Below are positions 42,845 through 50,773 of a stretch of DNA of 64,000 nucleotides, piece after piece. Source of the stretch: SSF26 sp037443945 (GTDB taxonomy: Bacteria > Chloroflexota > Anaerolineae > J102); contig JBBINH010000001.1 in NCBI GenBank assembly GCA_037443945.1, forward strand, positions 124,001-188,000. The letters are read 5' to 3'. The notes below the pieces were generated by a model, which saw only the letters and a list, made by a program, of their open reading frames with translations, did no database searches and was not told the DNA's origin. Made by a program: the position numbers and the translations under genes. Every line of letters starts with the position of its first letter. The first letter of the stretch is position 1.

Positions 42845-43405
42845 ATGGACAGAACGCCTGATTCCTCGTCCACAGAATCCGCCGGCCTGATGGCCTTTTT
42901 GGACAACGTCCTCGGTCTCGCCGATTGGCCCGATCGCCTGGAAGGGCTGATCATGAGCCTGCGCTATGGCGATTATGCCACGGCAAGAGCACGCAGTCCA
43001 TTTGCCTTGCTCGGCGAAGTGGGGAGAAGTATCCTGAAAACGAATACCTGGCGCTTTGCTCTGCGACGTTCAGGAGGCCATTCCCTGGCCGAGGTGGAAG
43101 CGCTCCTCAAGCGTTACGGCATCCCGATTTTCGGCCGCACCTACGATGCCAAAGCGATCTACTTCCATGTGAAAAAGCGTCAGGCCCGGTGGGCCGAGTA
43201 CATCATGCTCCAGGCCGGGGTCGAATTGCTCAATCCTCCTTTCGATTCGCGCCATGTTAGGGGTGTGGTCCGTCATGCGCCCGGCCCTATGCCGACGCCG
43301 TGGGCACAGGCGCAACCCCAGCAGGCCGCAGTCCGCCGGGCCGGCGACGACGGGGTTACCTCCTTTTGGCAACGGCTGTGGAACAAACTCGGCGATTGCC
43401 TCTAA
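42845..43405 (+). CDS. Unknown protein behind a LexA-like operator
   Basis: 186 residues, family not recognised. Residues 16-135 look globular (FLDNVLGLADWPDRLEGL, EALLKRYGIPIFGRTYDAK, YFHVKKRQARWAEYIML). Residues 140-175 are Pro/Gln/Ala-rich and probably disordered, and the end (FWQRLWNKLGDCL) could be an amphipathic helix. AAAGGAGG lies 8 bp before the ATG. No signal peptide or TM segment. The promoter carries a LexA-type palindrome, so DNA-damage induction is plausible. It is read opposite to the T-box leader and thrS and may have been inserted between them. Confidence 0.7.
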   Translation: MDRTPDSSSTESAGLMAFLDNVLGLADWPDRLEGLIMSLRYGDYATARARSPFALLGEVGRSILKTNTWRFALRRSGGHSLAEVEALLKRYGIPIFGRTYDAKAIYFHVKKRQARWAEYIMLQAGVELLNPPFDSRHVRGVVRHAPGPMPTPWAQAQPQQAAVRRAGDDGVTSFWQRLWNKLGDCL

Positions 43406-43498
43406 TCATGCCAGAACCGATGGCGGAGATCAACCGGTGCGAAGGCCGGGAACCGTCGGATAAAGTCTAAATGAGTCGGGTTTTCAAGGTGCCGAAAT

Positions 43499-43745
43499 GC
43501 AAAAGGCCCCGTCATCCATTGGGACGCGGGGCCGCGTGGTTCCACCCAATTTGACCGCCCTGAACGGGCGATCCGCTCGAAGGCCGCTAACGGGGCCAAC
43601 CGGATGAGGATACTCGGCGTAACCTTTCCCCTCATCGCTCACGGGGGGTTTTCGCAGGGCTTCGGCGAGGGTGGCTTGCAGCCCACGACCACCCCTCTCT
43701 GACGCTTCGGCGTTCTGCTACTCGTCCCGCTCAACGCGTTCTCGG
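43499..43745 (-). ncRNA. T-box leader RNA (tRNA-sensing riboswitch)
   Basis: Read on the minus strand, the order of elements fits a T-box. GACGAGTAG (43726-43718) is the kink-turn/AGTA side of the specifier loop. AGAGAG (43700-43695) and a GGGTGG/CCACCC hairpin (43694-43669) form distal stem I, and CTGC-GAA begins the opposite specifier strand (43657-43651). GGGTGGAACCACGCGG (43547-43532) is the T-box antiterminator sequence, and a GGCCCCG/CGGGGCC terminator with TTTT ends at 43501. The specifier reads AAC or, one base on, ACC (43649-43647, threonine). No minus-strand gene follows within 800 bp; thrS is the nearest aminoacyl-tRNA gene. Confidence 0.82.
43501..43533 (-). terminator. Regulated terminator of the T-box leader
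   Basis: GGCCCCG (43533-43527) pairs with CGGGGCC (43511-43505) and TTTT follows (43504-43501). The left arm overlaps the antiterminator T-box sequence, as needed for a switch. Confidence 0.75.
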
Positions 43746-43757
43746 CTCGATTGGCAG

Positions 43758-43831
43758 TGGGCGGTACAAGACTCGAACTTGTGACCTCCACGATGTCAAC
43801 GTGGCGCTCTAGCCATCTGAGCTAACCGCCC
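43758..43831 (-). tRNA. tRNA-Val (GAC anticodon)
   Basis: A 74-nt cloverleaf on the minus strand. The acceptor stem is GGGCGGT/ACCGCCC, with discriminator A at 43758. The D arm is GCTC...GAGC, and the anticodon stem CCACG/CGTGG encloses loop TTGACAT with anticodon GAC. The T arm is ACAAG-TTCGAGT-CTTGT. CCA is not encoded. It reads GUC and GUU valine codons. The T-box leader starts about 13 nt after its 3' end. Confidence 0.97.
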
Positions 43832-43843
43832 GTGGTATTTTGC

Positions 43844-43872
43844 ATTATACGCCAGAACTCGATGGGGTGCAA
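43844..43872 (-). promoter_or_regulatory. Promoter for tRNA-Val (and probably the T-box leader)
   Basis: On the minus strand TTGCAC (43872-43867) and TATAAT (43849-43844) are 17 bp apart. The tRNA begins 13 bp after the -10 box. No second promoter is visible between the tRNA and the T-box. Confidence 0.7.
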
Positions 43873-43940
43873 GATCGGCGGCAGGCAGTGGCCGTGGTGA
43901 TGCACGGGTAAAAAGTCGGCCCCAATTTTGTGTAACCCTA

Positions 43941-43969
43941 TTTACAATGCAATGGGTTGGTGCTATACT
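43941..43969 (+). promoter_or_regulatory. Promoter of the hdr-mvh operon
   Basis: TTTACA (43941-43946) and TATACT (43964-43969) with a 17-bp spacer. The transcription start would fall near 43976, giving an 80-nt leader before hdrC. Confidence 0.65.
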
Positions 43970-43979
43970 CTGGATGGAT

Positions 43980-43997
43980 TAGTGAATTTTTTCACTA
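43980..43997. promoter_or_regulatory. 18-bp perfect palindrome, Rex- or CRP-like operator
   Basis: TAGTGAA-TTTT-TTCACTA is a perfect inverted repeat directly after the predicted start of transcription. Its GTGAA-N4-TTCAC core is that of the redox repressor Rex (TTGTGAA-N4-TTCACAA); it also fits the CRP-like GTGA-N6-TCAC core. Its position just downstream of the -10 element favours a repressor. Confidence 0.55.
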
Positions 43998-44055
43998 TAC
44001 TGGGTTGACCTCAGTCGCCTGCTCGGCTGTGTTCCTCGCCTTCCAGGAGGACTCT

Positions 44056-44661
44056 ATGGCTGTATCCCATGCTGCTCGCGCGGCGCCGACCGACTTTTTG
44101 GCGGAGGTTCTAGCGGCAACACCGGGGGGTGATCCGCGGCTTGATCGCTGTATTCAATGTGGGACATGTGGGGGTTCTTGTCCTTCGGCTGCCGATATGG
44201 ACCACACGCCGCGGCAACTTTTCGCCCTCATTTTCGCTGGCATGAGGGACGAGGTGCTGCGCAGCAATACGTTTTGGTATTGTGTCTCCTGCTATTTCTG
44301 TACGGTGCGATGCCCTCAGGAGGTCCACATTACCGATATCATGTACGCCCTCAAGCGCCTTGCCATTCGCGAGGGCCTGTATCGCGAGAGCGGTGCCGCC
44401 GAGGCGCCTGCTTTTGCCGAGACCTATATTGACTATGTCGAAAACTACGGCCGCAGCTTCGAGCTAGGCCTGGCCACGCGCCATCACCTGCGCCATCATC
44501 CCTTAGGGGCGATCAAGAAGGTGGCTTTTGGCATGGAGTTGTGGCGCAAAGGCCGCATCGATCTGACGCCTAAGCGGATTAAGAACATGGCCCAACTTTC
44601 GGCGATTTTGAACAAGGCCAAGGAGCTGGAGGCCGCCGACGGCCGGGGAGGTGGAGCATGA
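44056..44661 (+). CDS. hdrC: HdrC-like iron-sulfur subunit
   Basis: 201 residues, similar to heterodisulfide reductase subunit C. Two [4Fe-4S] motifs are clear: CIQCGTCGGSCP (near residue 37) and CVSCYFCTVRCP (near 78). The protein passes electrons between HdrA and HdrB in the cytoplasm. CCAGGAGG lies 5 bp before the ATG at 44056; the frame is open further upstream but that part covers the promoter. It is the first gene of the operon and overlaps hdrB by ATGA. Confidence 0.92.
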   Translation: MAVSHAARAAPTDFLAEVLAATPGGDPRLDRCIQCGTCGGSCPSAADMDHTPRQLFALIFAGMRDEVLRSNTFWYCVSCYFCTVRCPQEVHITDIMYALKRLAIREGLYRESGAAEAPAFAETYIDYVENYGRSFELGLATRHHLRHHPLGAIKKVAFGMELWRKGRIDLTPKRIKNMAQLSAILNKAKELEAADGRGGGA

Positions 44662-45626
44662 AATACGGCTATTACCCGGGTTGCTCCCTCGAACGCAATG
44701 CCATTGCCTATCACGAATCGGCCATGGCTGTGGCGCCGTTGCTAGGCATCGAGTTCACAGAACTCGAGGACTGGAACTGTTGCGGTGCTACCGAGTATAT
44801 CTCCCTTCATGCGTTGCCGGCCTACGCGCTGGTGGGGCGTAATCTGGCGTTGGCCGCACAACAACAGCTCAACCGCATGGTGGCACCGTGTAGCGCCTGC
44901 TTTATCAATCTGGCCAAGACCGATAAGTACATGGCCGACGATCCCCGGCTGGCCCGTCTGGTAAACGAGGCGCTGGCCGCCGGTGGGCTGCATTATAAGC
45001 CGGGCAGCGTGCGGGTGCGCCATCTGTTTCAGGTCATCGTCGAGGATGTGGGTTTCGAGGCTGTTGCGGCCAGGGTGGTCAAACCGCTGTATAACCTGCG
45101 GGTGGCACCCTACTACGGTTGTCTGATCGTGCGACCGACCTTGCAACCACCCTTCGACGATCCCGAATACCCCACCAGCCTGGACCGTCTGCTGCGGGTG
45201 TTGGGCGCCAAGGTGGTGGACTTCCCGGTGAAGACGCATTGCTGCGGCGGCCATATGACTCAGATCAGCGAAGCGACGGCGCTGGAGCTGATCCGCCGTC
45301 TGTTGAAGAATGCGGTGGACTATCAGGCCGATATGATTGTTACCCTGTGCCCGATGTGCCAACTCAATCTGGACGGCTATCAGGAAGAGGTGAATAAGCA
45401 CTTCGGCACCGATTATCGTCTGCCGGTGCTGTACTTTACCCAGTTGATGGGGCTGGCGTTCGGTCTCCCACCTGGGGTTTTGGGCTTCGGCCGGGAGTTC
45501 GTGGATCCAACGCCGGCTTTGGCCAAGATTGGGGCCGAGCCGCCGGCGCCGGACAAGAAAGAACGCCCTTCCAAAGAGGCCCTACCGATGCCCGCCATGC
45601 CTCGACAGGACGGAGGTGAGCCATGA
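44658..45626 (+). CDS. hdrB: HdrB-like catalytic subunit with two CCG domains
   Basis: 322 residues. Two CCG domains are present: Cys of YPGCSLE, NCCGA and PCSAC in the first, and YYGCL, HCCGGH and LCPMCQ in the second. In methanogen HdrB such domains bind the noncubane [4Fe-4S] clusters that cleave a heterodisulfide. All expected cysteines seem to be kept. The last ~50 residues are Pro/Lys-rich and poorly conserved. In bacteria the natural acceptor is not known; a disulfide or persulfide is possible. It overlaps both neighbours by ATGA. Confidence 0.92.
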   Translation: MKYGYYPGCSLERNAIAYHESAMAVAPLLGIEFTELEDWNCCGATEYISLHALPAYALVGRNLALAAQQQLNRMVAPCSACFINLAKTDKYMADDPRLARLVNEALAAGGLHYKPGSVRVRHLFQVIVEDVGFEAVAARVVKPLYNLRVAPYYGCLIVRPTLQPPFDDPEYPTSLDRLLRVLGAKVVDFPVKTHCCGGHMTQISEATALELIRRLLKNAVDYQADMIVTLCPMCQLNLDGYQEEVNKHFGTDYRLPVLYFTQLMGLAFGLPPGVLGFGREFVDPTPALAKIGAEPPAPDKKERPSKEALPMPAMPRQDGGEP

Positions 45627-47698
45627 GCACGACTCCGTTATCCCCAAAACCTCGGGCACGCATCGGTGTGTATGTCTGTCATTGTGGCAGTAACATCGCC
45701 GGTGTGGTCGATGTCAAGGAAGTGGCCCGGTGGGCGGGCCGCGAACTGGCAGACGAGGGGGTTGTCATCGCCCGCGACTATCAGTTCATGTGCTCGAACC
45801 TGGGCCAGGAGCTGATCGAAGCCGATATCAAAGAGCAAGGTCTGACGCGGGTTGTGGTGGCAGCCTGCTCCCCCCATCTGCACGAAGCGACGTTTCGCAA
45901 TGCCTGCCAGCGGGCCGGGCTCAATCCGTACCTGTGCGAGATGGTCTCGATTCGCGAGCAGGTCTCGTGGGTGCATACCGATCGCGAGCAGGCGACGGCC
46001 AAGGCTAAGGCCCTCATTGCCGGTGGCGTCGAGCGGGTGGCCTGGCACGAGCCGTTGGAGCCGGTGATCGTGCCCATCAATCCGACAACGCTGGTGGTCG
46101 GTGGTGGTATTGCCGGCATTCAGGCCGCGTTGGAGATCGCCGATAGCGGTTATCCGGTCATTTTGGTCGAGCGCGAGCCGTCTATCGGCGGCCATATGGC
46201 CCAGTTCGATAAGACCTTTCCCACCCTGGACTGCGCCGCCTGCATTCTGACGCCGAAGATGGTGGCTGTGGGCAGCCATCCCCTGATTACCCTGCTGACC
46301 TATAGCGAAGTGGAGCGGGTAGACGGCTATGTGGGCAGCTTTCAGGTGACCATCCGCAAGAAGGCCCGTTATGTGAATACGGAGACGTGCACTGGCTGCG
46401 GTCTGTGCATCGAAAAGTGCCCGGTGCGGGTGGTGGACGAGGTGTTCGAGGCCGGTCTGGGCTATCGTAAGGCCATCTATCGCCCCTTCCCACAGGCTGT
46501 GCCCAAGTATCCGGTCATCGACACCGAGCATTGCACTTATTTCCAGCGGGGCAAGTGCAAGGCCTGCCAGATTTTCTGTCCTACCCAGCCCAAGTCGATC
46601 CAGTTCGAGCAACAGGACGAGCGGATCCAGGTGGAAGTGGGCAATATCATCCTGGCCACCGGCTATGATTTGTTCGATTGTCGCCGCATTCCTCAGTATG
46701 GCTACGGGCGCCTGGCCAATGTGTATACCAGTCTCGAGTTCGAGCGGCTGTGCAACGCAGCCGGGCCGACCGGCGGTGAGGTGGTGCTGCGCGACGGCGT
46801 GACCAAGCCCAAGACGGTGGGGATTATCCACTGCGTCGGCAGTCGTGACCGCAATTACAACAACTACTGCTCGGTCATCTGCTGCATGCAGAGTCTGAAG
46901 TTCGCCCACCTGGTCAAGGAGCGCACCGGCGCCGAGGTCTACAATTTCTACATCGATATGCGCACGCCCTTCAAGGACTACGATGAGTTCTATCAGAAGG
47001 TGCTGGCCGAGGGCGTGCACTTTGTGCGCGGGCGGGTCGCCGAAGTGACCGATGCCGCCCGGCATCCCGGCGAAGAGGGGAAGATCATCATCCAGGTGGA
47101 GGATACCCTCATCGGCCGCCAACGCCGCATCCCGGTGGACATGGTGATTCTGTCGGCGGCCTTGGAGCCTCGCCGCGATGCCCAGGAAGTGGCCCACAAG
47201 TTCGGCATTGCTTGTAGCACCAACGGGTGGTTCATCGAAAAGCATCCGAAGCTGGACCCGGTGGCGACGATGACCGAGGGCATTTTCATCGCCGGCTGTG
47301 CGCAAGGGCCGAAGGATATTCCGGCAACGGTAGCGCAAGGGGCCGCGGCGGCTGCCCGCGTGATCGGCCGCATTCATCAGACCCGTCTGGCGCTGGAGCC
47401 GATCCGGGCCAGTGTGATCGCCGAGCGCTGTTCGGGCTGCCGCATTTGCAACAACCTGTGTCCCTTCCATGCCATTAGCTTCCGCGAAGACCTGGGCGTG
47501 ACCGAGATCAATCCGGCCCTGTGCCAGGGCTGCGGTACCTGCGTAGCGGCTTGCCCGGCCGGCGCCATTACCGGTACCCAGTTCAGTAACGAGCAGGTCT
47601 TTGCCCAGATCGAAGGTCTACTCATGCTCGATTTCAGCGGCAAGCCGGTACGGAGGTTGGAGCCGCTGGCGGCTGCCGCCGAGCCGGCGTTCCCCTAA
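45623..47698 (+). CDS. hdrA: HdrA-like flavin bifurcating subunit
   Basis: 691 residues. An N-terminal iron-sulfur segment (VYVCHCGSNIAG, near residue 17) precedes the FAD-binding domain (VVGGGIAGIQAALEIADSGY near 153, GGHMAQFDKTFPTLDCAACI). A central ferredoxin pair follows (CTGCGLCIEKCP and CKACQIFCP). A C-terminal ferredoxin domain has CSGCRICNNLCP and CQGCGTCVAACP. HdrA holds the FAD that splits or merges electron pairs between H2, ferredoxin and HdrB. All Cys positions are ordinary Cys; no selenocysteine is implied. Confidence 0.94.
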   Translation: MSTTPLSPKPRARIGVYVCHCGSNIAGVVDVKEVARWAGRELADEGVVIARDYQFMCSNLGQELIEADIKEQGLTRVVVAACSPHLHEATFRNACQRAGLNPYLCEMVSIREQVSWVHTDREQATAKAKALIAGGVERVAWHEPLEPVIVPINPTTLVVGGGIAGIQAALEIADSGYPVILVEREPSIGGHMAQFDKTFPTLDCAACILTPKMVAVGSHPLITLLTYSEVERVDGYVGSFQVTIRKKARYVNTETCTGCGLCIEKCPVRVVDEVFEAGLGYRKAIYRPFPQAVPKYPVIDTEHCTYFQRGKCKACQIFCPTQPKSIQFEQQDERIQVEVGNIILATGYDLFDCRRIPQYGYGRLANVYTSLEFERLCNAAGPTGGEVVLRDGVTKPKTVGIIHCVGSRDRNYNNYCSVICCMQSLKFAHLVKERTGAEVYNFYIDMRTPFKDYDEFYQKVLAEGVHFVRGRVAEVTDAARHPGEEGKIIIQVEDTLIGRQRRIPVDMVILSAALEPRRDAQEVAHKFGIACSTNGWFIEKHPKLDPVATMTEGIFIAGCAQGPKDIPATVAQGAAAAARVIGRIHQTRLALEPIRASVIAERCSGCRICNNLCPFHAISFREDLGVTEINPALCQGCGTCVAACPAGAITGTQFSNEQVFAQIEGLLMLDFSGKPVRRLEPLAAAAEPAFP

Positions 47699-47708
47699 GG
47701 AGGCGAAG

Positions 47709-48239
47709 ATGGGCGAGAGCGATCGGTTTGAGCCGTTGATCATCGGTTTTACCTGCAACTGGTGCAGCTATCGCGCAGCCGACCTGGCCGGCGTCTCGCG
47801 GATGAAGTATCCGCCCAATGTGCGGCTGATCCGACTGATGTGCTCCGGCCGACTGGATCCGGTCTTTGTGTTGAAGGCGCTGGCCGGCGGCGCCGATGGC
47901 GTTTTGATTACCGGTTGCCATCCCGGTGAGTGTCACTATCTGGAGCAGAATTACAAAGCCCTGCGTCGCTATCATCTCTTGCGCATGCTGTTGACCCAAC
48001 TCGGTGTGGAACCGGAGCGGGTCAAATTGGTATGGGCCAGCGCTGCCGAGGGGGGCCGTTTTGCCGAAGAGGTCGGTCGCATGGTTGAAGATGTCCGGCG
48101 TTTGGGGCGGTTGAACTGGCCGGCCGTCGCAGCCGACGGTACGGAGCCGGGGGGCGGACAGACGCCGAACGCCGGCCACGTTCACGAAGCCGAGCCTGTC
48201 GTCGCCGCCGAGGCCCATCAGGAGGAGGTAACGCCATGA
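47709..48239 (+). CDS. mvhD: MvhD-like [2Fe-2S] linker subunit
   Basis: 176 residues. The Cys set of the MvhD/FlpD family is present: FTCNWCSYRAADLAG near residue 14, LMCSGR, and TGCHPGECHYLEQNYKA. The protein carries electrons between the hydrogenase (MvhAG) and HdrA. The C-terminal ~40 residues are Gly/Glu/Ala-rich and variable. GGAGG lies 6 bp before ATG 47709, and it overlaps mvhG by 4 bp. Confidence 0.92.
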   Translation: MGESDRFEPLIIGFTCNWCSYRAADLAGVSRMKYPPNVRLIRLMCSGRLDPVFVLKALAGGADGVLITGCHPGECHYLEQNYKALRRYHLLRMLLTQLGVEPERVKLVWASAAEGGRFAEEVGRMVEDVRRLGRLNWPAVAADGTEPGGGQTPNAGHVHEAEPVVAAEAHQEEVTP

Positions 48240-49291
48240 GCACCAACGGCGCCAAGCCCAAACTGGCCATGTACTGGGCCGCCTCGTGCGGCGGCTGCGA
48301 AATCGCCACCCTCAACATCGGCGAACACCTCCTGACCGTGGATCAGGTCTTCGATCTGGCCTTTTTCCCCTGTATTGCCGATTTCAAGGTGAGCGATCTC
48401 GAGGCCTATCCCGACGGTTCGATTGACCTGTGTCTGTTCAACGGTGCCATTCGCTCGGCGGAGAACGAGCATATGGCCCATCTCCTGCGGCGCAAGGCGA
48501 AGATCCTGGTGGCTTTCGGTTCGTGCGCCTACGAGGGGTGCATCCCGGCGCTGGCCAATCTGACCTCGCGACAGGCCATTTTGCGCACGGTCTATCTGGA
48601 GAATCCCTCCCTCGATAACCCGGCCGGTGTCCTACCGCAGACGATCATGAAAGTGCCCGAAGGCGAACTGACGCTGCCGGCCTTTTACCATACGGTCAAG
48701 GCGCTGGACCAGGTGGTGGATGTGGATTATTACGTGCCGGGCTGTCCACCCGAGTCGGAGCAGATCTGGGCGGTGTTGCAAACGGTCGTGGCAGCGCTGA
48801 GCGAAGGTGCACCCCTGCCGCCGAAAGGGTCTATTGTGGGCGCCAGGCAGGCCGCGGTGTGCAACGAGTGCCCGCTGGCGCGGCATGAAAAGCGCATCCC
48901 CCGCTTCTACCGGCCTTATGAGATCGTCCCCAAGCCCGGCTTGTGTCTGCTGGAGCAGGGGCTGGTGTGTCTGGGGCCGGCCACCCTGAGCGGCTGCGGG
49001 GCGCTATGTCCGCAGGTGGGCATGGGGTGCCGCGGCTGCTATGGCCCGCTGCCCGGCGTTGTCGACCAGGGCGCCCGTATGTTGACCGCCCTCGCTTCGG
49101 TCATCGACGTCAGCGGCAAGCCGGGTGACGATGAGGAAGCGCTGGCACGACGGGTAGAGGAAGCCGTCAGCACCCTGGTGGACCCGGCCGGCACCTTCTA
49201 CTATTTCAGCATGGCCCATTCGCTACTACGCCGTGCACGCGTGCAAGATGACGGACAAGGAGAGCGGCATGATGCAACGGATCACCATTGA
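48236..49291 (+). CDS. mvhG: [NiFe]-hydrogenase small subunit, MvhG-like
   Basis: 351 residues. The proximal-cluster start is AASCGGCEIATLNIG; FGSCAYEGCIP and the YYVPGCPPESEQIW motif follow. Three additional Cys groups (CNECPLARHEK, CLGPATLSGCGALC, GMGCRGCYGP) bind the medial and distal clusters. There is no twin-arginine signal, so the enzyme stays in the cytoplasm, as in group 3 hydrogenases. The 3' end overlaps mvhA by 23 bp. It carries electrons from the NiFe site to MvhD. Confidence 0.94.
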   Translation: MSTNGAKPKLAMYWAASCGGCEIATLNIGEHLLTVDQVFDLAFFPCIADFKVSDLEAYPDGSIDLCLFNGAIRSAENEHMAHLLRRKAKILVAFGSCAYEGCIPALANLTSRQAILRTVYLENPSLDNPAGVLPQTIMKVPEGELTLPAFYHTVKALDQVVDVDYYVPGCPPESEQIWAVLQTVVAALSEGAPLPPKGSIVGARQAAVCNECPLARHEKRIPRFYRPYEIVPKPGLCLLEQGLVCLGPATLSGCGALCPQVGMGCRGCYGPLPGVVDQGARMLTALASVIDVSGKPGDDEEALARRVEEAVSTLVDPAGTFYYFSMAHSLLRRARVQDDGQGERHDATDHH

Positions 49292-50768
49292 CCCCATCAC
49301 CCGGCTTGAAGGCCACGGCAAGATCGAGATCTTTCTCGACGAACAAGGGAACGTAGCCAATGCCTACTTCCAAATCCCGGAGCTGCGCGGGTTTGAGCAG
49401 TTTTGCGTGGGACGGCCGGCCGAGGAAATGCCCAATATCACCAATCGCATCTGTGGCGTGTGCCCGGAAGCCCACCACATGGCCGCCACCAAAGCTCTGG
49501 ACATGCTTTATCATGTCGAGCCGTCACCGGCCGTCAAGAAGCTGCGTGAGTTGTTCTACATGGCCTTTTACTGCGCCGATCACACCACCCATTTCTATGC
49601 TCTGGGCGGCCCCGATTTTGTGGTGGGGCCCGATGCTCCCAAGGCCGAGCGCAACATCTTCGGGGTCATCCACAAGGTGGGAGTCGAGATCGGCCGTCAG
49701 GTCATTGCCATGCGCATGCGCAACCATCATGTCATCCAGCTTATGGGCGGTCGCCGGGTGCATCCCGTGGCCGGGCTGCCGGGCGGCTGGAGCCGCGCTC
49801 TCACCGACCCGGAACGGGCCGAAATCGAAGCCATCGCCCGCCAGAACGTGGACTTTGCCCTCTTCAGCCTGCAACTGTTCCAGGACGTGGTGCTGAGCAA
49901 CCCGGTTTATAAGGAGATGATCCTCTCCGATGCCTACATGCATCGCACGTACTCGATGGGCATGGTGGACGCGCAAAACCGTGTCAACTTCTACGACGGT
50001 GTGATCCGTGTGGTGGACCCCAACGGCAACGAATGGGCGAAGTATCACCCGCGCGATTATGCTCAACACATAGCCGAACGGGTGGAGCCGTGGTCCTATC
50101 TCAAGTTTCCCTACCTGAAGCAGGTCGGTTGGAAGGGCTTTGTGGACGGGCCGGACAGTGGCATCTATTGCGCCACGCCTTTGTCCCGGCTCAACGTGTC
50201 GGATCGGATGGCCACCCCGCGGGCACAAGAGGCGTTCGAGGCCTTTTACGAGACCCTGGGGAGCAAGCGCCTGCCCAACGGTCGCTATCAACCCGTGCAT
50301 TATCGGCTGGCCACCCATTGGGCGCGTCTGATCGAGCTGTTGTTTGCGGCCGAGCGCATGTTGGAACTGGCCATGGATCCCGATATCCTCGACCCCGATG
50401 TGCGACCGGTGGTGAACACGGTCCCCGATGAGGGGATCGGCTGTGTCGAGGCCCCGCGCGGGACGCTAACCCACCACTATCGCACCGATGCCCGCGGGAT
50501 CCTGACCAAGGTCAACCTGATCGTCGGCACCACGAACAACTATGCCGCCATGGCCATGTCCATCAAGAAGGCAGCGCAGGCGTTGATCCGGAACGGCGTG
50601 GTGATTACCGATGGTCTGTTGAACCGGATCGAAATGGCCTTCCGGAACTATGACCCCTGTATGTCGTGCGCTACCCACGCCCTGCCCGGCCAGATGCCGT
50701 TGGTGGTCACGGTGCGCGATGCCGAGGGCCGGGTTGTGGCCCATATCAGCCGCAACGAGGACGTGTAG
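49269..50768 (+). CDS. mvhA: [NiFe]-hydrogenase large subunit, MvhA-like (group 3c)
   Basis: 499 residues. Both nickel-binding motifs are intact: RICGVCPEAHH (Cys62, Cys65) and DPCMSCATH (Cys464, Cys467, His470). A 29-residue tail follows His470 and should be removed by the maturation protease encoded next. The N-terminal TIDPITRLEGHGKIEI is typical. It oxidises or produces H2. AAGGAG at 49257-49262 supports ATG 49269 over the upstream ATG at 49233. Confidence 0.95.
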   Translation: MMQRITIDPITRLEGHGKIEIFLDEQGNVANAYFQIPELRGFEQFCVGRPAEEMPNITNRICGVCPEAHHMAATKALDMLYHVEPSPAVKKLRELFYMAFYCADHTTHFYALGGPDFVVGPDAPKAERNIFGVIHKVGVEIGRQVIAMRMRNHHVIQLMGGRRVHPVAGLPGGWSRALTDPERAEIEAIARQNVDFALFSLQLFQDVVLSNPVYKEMILSDAYMHRTYSMGMVDAQNRVNFYDGVIRVVDPNGNEWAKYHPRDYAQHIAERVEPWSYLKFPYLKQVGWKGFVDGPDSGIYCATPLSRLNVSDRMATPRAQEAFEAFYETLGSKRLPNGRYQPVHYRLATHWARLIELLFAAERMLELAMDPDILDPDVRPVVNTVPDEGIGCVEAPRGTLTHHYRTDARGILTKVNLIVGTTNNYAAMAMSIKKAAQALIRNGVVITDGLLNRIEMAFRNYDPCMSCATHALPGQMPLVVTVRDAEGRVVAHISRNEDV

Positions 50769-50773
50769 GAACC

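Noticed and set aside
45638..47470. 610-codon open frame on the minus strand
   Set aside because: Antisense shadow of hdrA, which has intact FAD and ferredoxin motifs.
44056..50768. Archaeal (methanogen) origin of the whole window because of Hdr/Mvh genes
   Set aside because: Trigger factor, ClpXP, MutL, T-box, sigma70-type promoters and ThrRS are all bacterial; HdrABC-MvhDGA is known in bacteria.
45623..50768. Selenocysteine codons in HdrA or MvhA
   Set aside because: All ligand positions are ordinary Cys codons and no in-frame TGA occurs.
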